Shown: one piece after another, positions 55,989 to 64,000 of the stretch
Layout: each line of letters begins with the position of its first letter
Numbering within the stretch: the first letter of the stretch is position 1
NCBI GenBank assembly: GCA_030374805.1
Contig: JARGSG010000027.1
Coordinates: forward strand, 62,001 to 126,000
DNA length: 64,000 nt
Direction of reading: 5' to 3'
Source of the DNA: Gracilaria gracilis
Taxonomy: Eukaryota; Rhodophyta; Florideophyceae; Gracilariales; Gracilariaceae
Notes under the pieces: model-generated
What the model was told of the DNA's origin: nothing
What the model saw: only the letters and a program-made list of their open reading frames with translations
Database searches by the model: none
Program-made: the position numbers and the translations under genes

Positions 55989-58100
55989 TTAGTTTTTCGT
56001 AGATGGAACCGCCTGATGCCGGCGATTTCCCTCCGCGGGACCTACCTGATTCCCGTTTACCGGTTCGCGACGCTGAGTTTGAAGGTTATTCTGCGCGAAG
56101 GCAGGGTTACCATGCATGGTTCCAGGAGCTCCTTGAAGGGACAACGAATGCTTAGCGCCTTCATAGGATGTTCTGGGGACCCGTGCCTGTTCCTCGGGCG
56201 TCAGAGCCTCGAACTGAGTGACGATTTTCAACCTATCCCTTGCCGGGACCGTGAACTGCGGCGAAATATGACCAAACTCATAACATTCGTAGCAGATCAC
56301 TGCGATTGAACCATCGGTGGGACGCGCTATAACACGACCCTGCTGGGTGCTATCCCTCCATCCTGGGCGAGTGGTCCTCATCATGCGACGTCCATAGGGT
56401 ATCAGTGCTGCCGGTACTCGGCGATCTTGAGCATACAGGGCCGGATCGCACTCCGTAGACGGCACCGTGGTTGACGGCAATTCCGAGGTGGCAATTGAAG
56501 TGCCGATAGAACTCGGATTACTACCTATGAGGTGCACATTATCCATGTCCATACTGGCTTCATTCCCATATGAAAGGGCCAGAGAAGAGTCAGAATTATT
56601 GGCAAACAGTACCTTACGAGGCTTCGGCTTGGAGGGACGCCGAGCTCGGAGCGTATCCCCTTCAGCCTGGGCGTACTGTTTCAGTTCCAAATAGGTTATC
56701 TTCCGACTTTGCTCCCGATAACGGGCTACCAGTGCCCGAATCGCGGGATTTAACCCATCGACAAACATCGCACATCTTTCCTGTGAAGGATGAACATTAC
56801 CAAAGCGGTGGAAAGCCTTATTCAGGCGCGTTGAATAAGCCGTTTCCGTTTCTTCCGGACGTTGCTTCAGTTTCCTAAGGGCCGACGTAGCCTGCTGAAT
56901 GGCATGACCAGTAGCGTATGACCTTAAGAGGTAATGAACCGCTTCGGGCCAACAAGTAACGCCGCATTCCGAGGCTCTTGACGATCCAAGGATGGAATTA
57001 AACTGGTCTTCAGCTTGACCTTTCAGGTAATAGGGGAGGGCAATGTACGCCTCTCTCTCCGTCATTCCGAGAATATCGGCTTCATGAACGAACCTAGAGA
57101 AGAAATCCAGCACCCGGATAGGGTCTTCTCCTGTAAACTCGCGATTCTTGAGTGTCACGCTGAGCTTACGGATGTGCGCCATCACCTTTTCGGTACTTCT
57201 AGAGGTACTCTTCCCATCGGACTTCTGTAACCGATAGTAACGGTACGATAACAACTTCCGATAAAGCGGATTCGTAGGCTTCAACTCCTTAAGACCAGGA
57301 CACTTAGCTCCCTTCTCCCGGGTACGAACTGCACCTTGAGAGGTAAACGTGGCCCTTGAATGGGACGATCGAGAGTGTCGACGACGACTACCTTCCGAGG
57401 CAACGGACGATGACGACGACGACGACGATGACGAGCTGTCCGAGCCGTCAGAGTCAGAGTCAGAGTCAGACGAATCCACGTGGTGGCGAAACTCTTTTGA
57501 GGACTTGCGATGGCTCTTCTTATCATAGTGATGAACGAAATCTTTCGAAACAGACTTCTCCCGTGGGGGAACTTCTACTTCTCCATCCATTCTAATAATG
57601 GCTTCGAGGTTACCCAGACGAGCGTGAATTCGATCCGTTGTGGCACGGAACTCTTCCACTGTCCGATGATAGGCATCCACGAAACCCTGTGGGGAACCAT
57701 AGCACTCCAGAATTGAGTTCATTTCCTGTCTCAGGAGCTGGATTTCTCCCGAAACATCTCTCATTTGAGCGTTTTTCACTTCCTCGCGAAGCGATTCGAC
57801 CTCCTTTTTGAGTGCAGCTTGAGAGCTAGCTCTCACCGCGCTCTGGGCCTCAAGCATGCGAACTTGAGTATCCAATTCGGATAATACTGCGTCACTTGCC
57901 GCAGCAGCGGATAAAGGTCCTTCCAGAGGAACGGAAGGGGGCCCGGCCACTGGGGCATCAGACGTCTTCGACGGTTGTTTCCGGCTCCCGGATTTCTTCT
58001 CCTTCACCGGTAGCGGTTCAGGAACTGACCGCGCTTGCGGGGGTAAACCAGAACCAACAGAACGGGCCTTGGACGGACTTGGCCGTTTTCCGGATCCCAT
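55989..58100 (-). CDS. Element C gag
   Basis: 703 aa, ATG 58100, uninterrupted. Basic Ser/Lys start, coiled coil at about 75-175 (LEAQSAV...KKEVESLREEVKN), a Ser/Asp run (SDSDSDSDGSD, about 212-235), then capsid core at about 285-470 (SYRYYRLQKSDG, FTGEDPIRVLDFFSRF, ALPYYLKGQAEDQF, RCAMFVDGLNPAIRALV). A zinc knuckle at about 620 reads CYECYEFGHISPQF, its last Cys changed to Phe. It ends ACG AAA AAC TAA, overlapping the pol frame. Gag forms the particle that packages element RNA. Confidence 0.9.
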   Translation of the reverse strand: MGSGKRPSPSKARSVGSGLPPQARSVPEPLPVKEKKSGSRKQPSKTSDAPVAGPPSVPLEGPLSAAAASDAVLSELDTQVRMLEAQSAVRASSQAALKKEVESLREEVKNAQMRDVSGEIQLLRQEMNSILECYGSPQGFVDAYHRTVEEFRATTDRIHARLGNLEAIIRMDGEVEVPPREKSVSKDFVHHYDKKSHRKSSKEFRHHVDSSDSDSDSDGSDSSSSSSSSSSSVASEGSRRRHSRSSHSRATFTSQGAVRTREKGAKCPGLKELKPTNPLYRKLLSYRYYRLQKSDGKSTSRSTEKVMAHIRKLSVTLKNREFTGEDPIRVLDFFSRFVHEADILGMTEREAYIALPYYLKGQAEDQFNSILGSSRASECGVTCWPEAVHYLLRSYATGHAIQQATSALRKLKQRPEETETAYSTRLNKAFHRFGNVHPSQERCAMFVDGLNPAIRALVARYREQSRKITYLELKQYAQAEGDTLRARRPSKPKPRKVLFANNSDSSLALSYGNEASMDMDNVHLIGSNPSSIGTSIATSELPSTTVPSTECDPALYAQDRRVPAALIPYGRRMMRTTRPGWRDSTQQGRVIARPTDGSIAVICYECYEFGHISPQFTVPARDRLKIVTQFEALTPEEQARVPRTSYEGAKHSLSLQGAPGTMHGNPAFAQNNLQTQRREPVNGNQVGPAEGNRRHQAVPSTKN

Positions 58101-58230
58101 TTCAGTGACAGAAACAAACCCAAGCGCGGAAACAACTTCAAAAACAACAACAAACTTCTAGTTTCGAACTCTTTTGAGTACTACTTCAATTAAACTTCCT
58201 TTTCAGGCTCTAGTCCACTAGACTCTTCTA

Positions 58231-58243
58231 GGTCGGGAGACCA
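58231..58243 (-). other. Element C primer binding site
   Basis: Minus strand TGGTCTCCCGACC, three bases inside the 5' LTR; the same motif as in element B, so both use the same tRNA primer. Confidence 0.8.
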
Positions 58244-58246
58244 GAA

Positions 58247-59243
58247 TGTAGAGCAAACCCCAAAGAGGGTACGTGTCCACCAGGGTGTCCGAGTCCTGCT
58301 CCCACAAAAGGGCGAACTCAGAAGTAGAGCCCTCTGCCCGTGCGCGTGCCACGTGGCAGCCGGGTGTAAACAGGAGACGGTGCTGGAATAACCTGCAGAG
58401 GTAAAGAAGAGCGTGGGCCTAGAGGGGAATAACCGACGACGGATCAAGAGGGAACGAGTTTAGAAGTAGAGCGAACGGTGCCGTAAGACAGTGTAATGCT
58501 CCTACGGAGAACCATACGAGCGAAGCTACGGCCCGTGCTAACGGCGGGAACAGGCCGAAAGCGGAACGAGACACACACACACGAGTGCCAAATATATCTC
58601 TGTACAGAGGCGGAAGCGAGACCTGCACCAGGAAAACGATGAACTAAACAAAGATCCGGTACTTCGGTGAACGACAACAAATACAACCTGATACTGGGGT
58701 AATTAGCAAAACAAGCCAGAAACTGGTAGTAAAGAACTTTCTTAGGGACCCTGGGGTGATGTGTACCGAGACCAGACGTGGTTACTCTCCGTAGAGCAGT
58801 CGTGAACCTAGCGTAGGCAGTAACAACCATTGCCTAGCCTTTGGGATGAAGACCAAGTACTTTAAGAAGAAGATACGACTCAGGTGAGTTTAACTTAGTG
58901 GCTCCAGGGCGAGATCGCCCGAGCATATATACTATCTACTATGTATCTAGGGCTGCGCACTCCCACGAGGGCTCTACACGTGGACAAACCAGTGTCAGGG
59001 TGCCAAAGTATCCGCCCAGCGGGTGTGACGCCAAATATTTGGACAAATATGCCACAAGGCCCTACTGTACACCTATTTCATAGGTTCTATCCCCGATTCA
59101 CCTAACAAGGTACGTCCCAACAATATTTCCAATTTCACCCGAAACGGGGTCCATATTCATAGTCTGACACGTCAGGGCTCAATGGATAGAGCTCCATTAT
59201 GAGAAACTTCATTGTGTCGAAAGCGGATTGCCATTTCTCCACA
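58247..59243 (-). repeat. Element C 5' LTR
   Basis: 997 bp, pair of 48617-49612. The primer site on its inner side identifies it as the 5' LTR. Confidence 0.9.
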
Positions 59244-59541
59244 ATTATTCCCCGCTCTCACGAGTCTGTGCTCAGCAGTGCGGCTACTTTTGCTACCTTC
59301 TATCTCCCTCCTTTTTGCTATGGGACACTGAGACACTGGGTACGATTCCGTAATGTTCGTAGTCAGTAACCCAATCCTGCGAACACCACGCGACAAATTG
59401 AAGGCCATTTCGATCGTTCGTTCGCAGAAAACCTTGTGGTTTGGGTTCCTGGACTGTATTTGACTGTATTTGGATGAGTTTTTGATATAATCGTAGACAC
59501 TCTTTGTCCTTCGGATGACGCGAATTTTATAGGTAGTGCAG
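59244..59541. other. Spacer between element C and MULE-2
   Basis: No gene seen. It does not continue element A gag, which would be expected if C had simply inserted there. Confidence 0.45.
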
Positions 59542-61276
59542 TCACTTCCAAAATAGTTCCCTGTCTACATTCACACCGTATATATCCTCCATCAATTTGA
59601 TTACAACGTTATATTGCAGATGGAGGTTGCTTCGTAGATAGCGGGCTTCAACCTCCGCTGTAGGAAAATAGTTTGCGTACCAGGGCAGATGGAGTGGCAC
59701 CATGATTGTGGTGCGCTCTTGCAAACTCTGGAGAGAATGCGAACTTCTGTGTCCCGGATTGGGACACACGGACCCTCCGGATTTGGAAGCTGTATGGGTA
59801 CTTGTACTCTTCCTGATACTGAAGTGAACACTTCAGGTACCCCCGCAGTAGCACCTTCTTCTCCTCCTCATCAGTTCCGTACTTGGAGTCCCGAATAAAA
59901 CATTTACACCCTAAGTACTCTGCTATATATTGTAGATGCCGCAATACCTGGTGTTGCGTGCGAGCATCTTTTTGATCCATATAAGCTATAAAGCCTCGAC
60001 GCCCCCACTCCTCTGCTGGATACTCCTCACTTGAGATGGAACTGATGGTATCAACATCGATTTCGGACGGGGTCATTCGCCACTTCACATCTTCGTCATC
60101 ACCGCCTGCTCCACCCTTCCTACCCTGCAATCTGCAAATGTCCCGTGCAGGAATCATATATGAATTCTACGACATGAGTGAGGTTAGAGATTATAATAAA
60201 TGTAGTGGAATAGTACTGTGCTTTGTTCTGAATACGTACCTGCTTCCCTTCCGGACCACTGTTCTTCTTAACTTGATCTGTAATATCGATGACAGAGCTA
60301 CCATCTGATGCGCAATTAGGAGTATCAGGCTCCACACAGCGCACATCTTCAGAACCACCAATTGCACTGCTTTGGTCAGGATCTCCAGGAGCTATACGGC
60401 TCTCATCCACATCAAGGACGATAATATCGTCATCGCTACGTTGTCTACAGTTTTTCCGAGGATCGGGAGTGCTCATGCACTCCCCATCCTTTTGAGCTCC
60501 GTATTTTTATACATCGATTCCCACGCACTTGAGGGGCGTGATGGCAGTGATGGAAGGAAGTAGTCATCTTCGGGCAGACCCCACCTTATTGTTGAGCAGC
60601 TGGGAGCCTTCTTTTTGTTTGGAGGGTCGAACGTAACGAAAGGAATGCGTAATGACGTGGGCATACTCTTCGATATTGCAGCCTTTATGGTATCCCTTCG
60701 CTTATTCTTGTTCCCTCGATAACCACGACTTAGATCGCCGTGGTTATGAATTTTTGAACCAGCAAGTACCCACTCCCTCTCATTTCTCAGAGTCTTTGCC
60801 ATGAAGGCACCCTTGCAACCATAAACGGGCGGCTATAGTTTGTATTTTAGACAACGTAGACGCACATTCAGTCCGTATTCCCGCGATCTCCTCTTGGGTT
60901 TACAGAACTGAATCCCGTATTCATACCCATCCTTCGCGCAAAGGTCGTAGACATATCCGGGGAGATCCGCAACACCCATCTCTGCAATCTCATTGCCATT
61001 TACACGCTTTCCAGAAGCACCACCATCACTCTCACTTCTACTTGTACCGTTATTCCCACTCCTAGCGTTCACTCTTTCGGTAGGGTCCACCATCTCACTT
61101 TCCGTCGTGTTATCGTCACGCATGCCCGATTTTTCATCTCCTCCGGCTGCGTTCATGCGTGCAAGGTAGATTCTCTCGCGAAGTTCGAGAATGATCTTTG
61201 CAACGGCGTATTCGTTCATGAACGGCATGACGTGAGTTATGGACATAATGTCGTATAATGCACAACCGCGCACCAA
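59542..61276 (-). pseudogene. MULE-2 transposase N-terminal half with two FAR1-like zinc domains
   Basis: Minus strand copy related to MULE-1. From 61276: a linker matching MULE-1 6547 (ITHVMPFMNEYAVAK), first zinc domain (YEYGIQFCKPKRRSREYG, LRCLKYK, stop at 60833, then KGAFMAKTLRNEREWVLAG...IHNHG), acidic linker (SDGSSVIDITDQV), a probable intron at 60125-60239, and second zinc domain (HLQYIAEYLGCKCFIRDSKYG, GYLKCSL, YPYSFQIRRVRV, AHHNHG). It ends with NLHLQYNVVIKLMEDIYGV, matching MULE-1 8200, and is cut off at about 59542. No catalytic core or SWIM finger. Confidence 0.83.
60125..60239 (-). other. Probable intron in MULE-2, 115 bp
   Basis: GTACGT donor and ...TTGCAG acceptor on the minus strand. 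Removing it joins GKQ to GRKGGAGG in frame and repairs a frame change. The corresponding place in MULE-1 has no intron. Confidence 0.6.
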
Positions 61277-61346
61277 CTCGGGCCCACTACACTACGCATA
61301 ACCAAACGCACCCTCACCTCAACACACACCCATCGATATCTTTCCG

Positions 61347-62231
61347 TCAAGTTGGTATCATGGCCTGCAATAAATTGGGCACTAGGAAAACACAGTGCGT
61401 ACGAGCGAAGCATCCCATCTTAGAAAATATGTAGGCACCGCAGCTGTGCGAGTCTGTCTGTTTCATGAATCCAAGAACATCGAGCATGTAGTTTTCCTCT
61501 ACAATTATCCAATCGATTCCCATTCCTTGAGAGTGGCCAACAATTGCCATGATCAGCTCTCGACATTTTACCGAACAATCAAACCTCATACTATCACTCC
61601 AGTATATGCGTCACTTCTGTTTTCCAATCTTCTCTGCTGCAAAAAACGTCCAATGTTTACGTTCAACTATGACCGGAACGACGATCGACCTAATCTCTGT
61701 AAGGCTCGGATAAAGCTTTTCACTTAATTTCTCTTTGTAGCGCTCAAGTACATCAACCTATTCCTCCCGCGACCTCTTTCGGTACGATTTGGGTACTTCA
61801 CTGATACCACATTTCGTATCTACAGTCACGAGTACTACACCGATACGAGACTCAAGTTCCAAGACCCCGCTACCAAGAAGTAAGTGGAAAACCAACCCGT
61901 TTCAATCACAAGAAGAGATGAGATGCACATTTTCCTTACTGCCAATTGAGTTTTTCAACACCAGAATGAGATAACACCATAACCCTTTAAATTCATTAAA
62001 CCCATCTTTTTCTACACTTTTCAATTCTACCATAGTACGCTTCTTGACGTTCTCCAAAAACAACGACATCTTCTTCAACAAATGACGTATGAAATTATTT
62101 TCTTCGTTTGTAGGCTCTCGATCTAAATCTTTCTTTTCATTTATTACTTTTTTTGTCGTCCTTACGGAAAGGAGATCGTCTTTCATCTCATCGCTTGAGT
62201 CATCCAATCGAGAATCTAACACATTGAACAT
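61347..62231 (-). pseudogene. MULE-2 Ulp1 (C48) protease region, broken
   Basis: N-terminus 62231-61902 (LDSRLDDSSDE...) matches MULE-1 5645. Catalytic landmarks follow in frame changes: His in VERKHWTFF (about 61655), Asp in IYWSDSM (about 61590) and Cys in SHSCGAYIF (about 61430). Stops near 61903, 61607 and 61347. It precedes the zinc-domain frame in the same order as in MULE-1. Confidence 0.78.
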
Positions 62232-63542
62232 ACTGGCGTCTTAAGAATCCTCGGGGGAGGCGGTGGGTGTATCTCTCAGATGTGTCATCTGCTACACGAA
62301 AAGTGATCATAGCTGCTTCAAATGGGCAAATGGGGCTAAAAATATGCCAACGACGCAGCTATTGCGCAAGAAAGACGGGTTTTCAAGCGATTACAGCAGA
62401 ATAGCAACGTCGGAGCGATTACGATTCAAGGACCTCAATAGAGAAATTCTCGGAAAAAAGGGTAGTTTGTGCTGTAAAACGTTGGCAGGCAAGATTTGGA
62501 GGGACAAAGTGCGCGCTTTTTTGGAATGCAGTTTCGTCACGCCATTTGAACTGCGATGAGTATGACGAGAAGGACTTGAGCGAATGAGTGTGGTGAAAGC
62601 GGAGGTTCTAGACACTTGGCGGGAGCTAAGGACATGTAGAGGTTCTTGGAGCGTTACTTCTGTAACGGAGGATCCTGGCCTTTCACCGAAAATAGTTTCT
62701 CTACTTGAAAGCGAAAGTTTTTGGACGGCGATCGGTGCCATATAGGTGAGGCTTCGGCTTCTTGAAGTTGACAGCTTCGGTCTTCAACAGACAAGCCGTT
62801 TGTCGCAAACTTTGGCTTTCAAGAAGCTTTTTGTTTGGCTTTCAAGAAGCTTTTTGTTGCTTCCTTGCGGAACCAAGGCACCTCCACGCTGCGTCTGCTT
62901 CCTTCAGAAGCTAAGAATCTGATGTGCTGCACCTGCTCTCTTGAGGAACTAATAACCCTCCCTGCAGTTCCTTCTGCTCCATTGAGAAGCCTGAAACCTT
63001 CTGTTCACACCTGTTTCTCTCCAAAGGTTAAAACTTTCACTGCCAATGATCACGTACAAGGAGCATCCCCTAGCCTCCTCAGAGCTCTCCGTCACCACCA
63101 CCAAACTCTTTCCCCTGTTGAAAGAGCACAAAGCGCATATCACTCTACTTTGTAACCACAATACTTGTCAATTCTTCTTGTGTGCTCTATCACTGTCTGA
63201 AAGAATATATCCGCTTAGAACGCGGTCCACAAACTGCGGCCTAAACTACAAGCAAATAACCCTCTTTACAAGAGTACTTTTCTCCTACTTAAGGAACCTG
63301 GACCAGTAGAACATATCATAGAGCCTACACAGAGCATATATTCTGCTTTATTTCCCGGCGCAGAGTGAAACATCTTGGCTTCATCAGCACCAAACCAAGT
63401 TTCTTTACAGTGCCTCCCCACTTAAAGAAAAGCATCGAACAGACCAAAGGCCTCTGATCTACATTTACAAGAAGAAACCTCGTAGAACTACATTTATTCC
63501 CTGTCGACACCTTTTGAGCGAGCTACAAATTTTGTAAGCAAT
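62232..63542. other. Intergenic, possible LTR region
   Basis: No secure gene. 62830-62860 has a doubled TTTCAAGAAGCTTTTTG. TGTTGAAAGAGC at about 63115 could start an LTR for the gag-like frame that follows, but no partner LTR lies in the window. Confidence 0.35.
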
Positions 63543-64000
63543 ATGACCAGTTACGAGGATCTCAAAACCCTCGCCATTGAAGCAATCACGGCACTTGATG
63601 ACGCAGAGTTAACGGGCGTTATAGGATCAGCTCCTTCTGGTGCAATTCCGCAACATTTGGACGTCACCAATGCAGGGCACGAACTCGCCATCGTTCTCCA
63701 CATGTATAAGCAACTTTAGGACAAACAAGATGAGATTGGTAAAGCCGAACTAAAGAAGCTCTTAGAATCCTCTTCACCAGAACTCAAGAACATGGCAGAT
63801 TCCGACCCGAACAACTTCGCAGTCTCATGCTGAAGAGCAAGCAGTACGAACCCTCCCTGCCGCAGTACAACCACCAAGATAGCCCTCAGGCTCTTGTCAT
63901 TGGATTCATGGACTGGAAACTACACTGTCAAACGCAGCTTAACGAGCACTTACTCACCACCAATTCCAACCCGGTAGCAGACGAACCCGCACCGGCTCAC
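63543..64000 (+). pseudogene. gag-like ORF, broken, runs off the window
   Basis: ATG 63543 opens MTSYEDLKTLAIEAITALDD; a UAG at 63717 is followed in frame by DKQDEIGKAELKKLLE. After a frame change near 63810 comes PEQLRSLMLKSKQYEPSL and DWKLHCQTQLNEHLL to the window end. Helical, charged and Pro/Gln-containing, as gag proteins are, but without a diagnostic motif. A retroelement is likely from context only. Confidence 0.4.

Larger units (their letters stand above)
48617..59243 (-). mobile_element. Ty3 chromodomain retroelement C, LTR to LTR
   Basis: 10,627 bp on the minus strand: 5' LTR, primer site, gag, protease, reverse transcriptase, RNase H, integrase, chromodomain, 3' region, purine tract and 3' LTR. 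Coding damage is light (two UAG stops, one frame lesion and an inserted block). The flanks do not match: ATGTG at 48612-48616 against ATTAT at 59244-59248, and different neighbours (element A gag, MULE-2). Confidence 0.9.

Noticed and set aside
57380..57480. CRISPR-like or satellite array from repeated GACGACGA and TCAGAGTCAGAG
   Set aside because: These are codon repeats for the Ser/Asp tract of element C gag.
1..64000. tRNA or rRNA genes
   Set aside because: No cloverleaf with A and B boxes or rRNA core motif noticed on either strand; a tRNAscan-SE or Infernal run would be decisive.

Overview
This is a eukaryotic window. Its genes have no bacterial start signals, one gene carries a clean 52-bp GTAAG...CAG intron, and most of the sequence is nested transposable elements with eukaryote-type transposases. 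The left end holds a GC-rich, single-exon gene for a secreted Cys-rich protein. Its C-terminus resembles, from memory only, a family of red-algal secreted proteins. Intron-poor GC-rich genes beside large repeat blocks fit a florideophyte red alga such as a Chondrus-like genome. That assignment is an inference and could be wrong.

Layout. 1-5147: a small gene island with a secreted tri-modular Cys-rich protein (1070-3109, +) and a multi-pass membrane protein (4010-4810, -). 5148-12102: a complete Mutator-like element (MULE) with long inverted ends, a perfect 9-bp target duplication, and a broken gene that combines a Ulp1 (C48) protease, two FAR1/WRKY-GCM1 zinc domains, a MULE catalytic core and a SWIM finger. 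12357-14637: a decayed IS5/Harbinger-like transposase and a divergent, spliced accessory gene. 15129-15350: a pogo/psq DNA-binding fragment. 17180-19228: a pogo-like element with TA target site. 19270-21043: a dead hAT transposase. 22898-24480: a broken SWR1-type Snf2 ATPase fragment. 24620-25902: a dead Harbinger transposase. 26890-34960: a decayed Ty3 element (D) carrying a pogo-type MITE (E), which itself carries a near-pristine PiggyBac element (29846-33039). 37320-48616: Ty3 element A, split by Ty3 element B (37544-47514). 48617-59243: chromodomain Ty3 element C, full length between its LTRs and only lightly damaged. 59542-62231: a second, 5'-truncated MULE of the same Ulp1 family. 63543-64000: the start of a broken gag-like ORF.

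The most informative signals are the nestings, each confirmed because the interrupted reading frame resumes exactly across the insertion; the Ulp1-FAR1-MULE fusion supported by two independent copies; an intact PiggyBac transposase with a convergent small accessory gene; and a long antisense ORF in the 3' part of element B, with a shorter counterpart in C, that is far less damaged in B than the sense gag-pol. All similarities are from reading motifs by eye; no database search was made.
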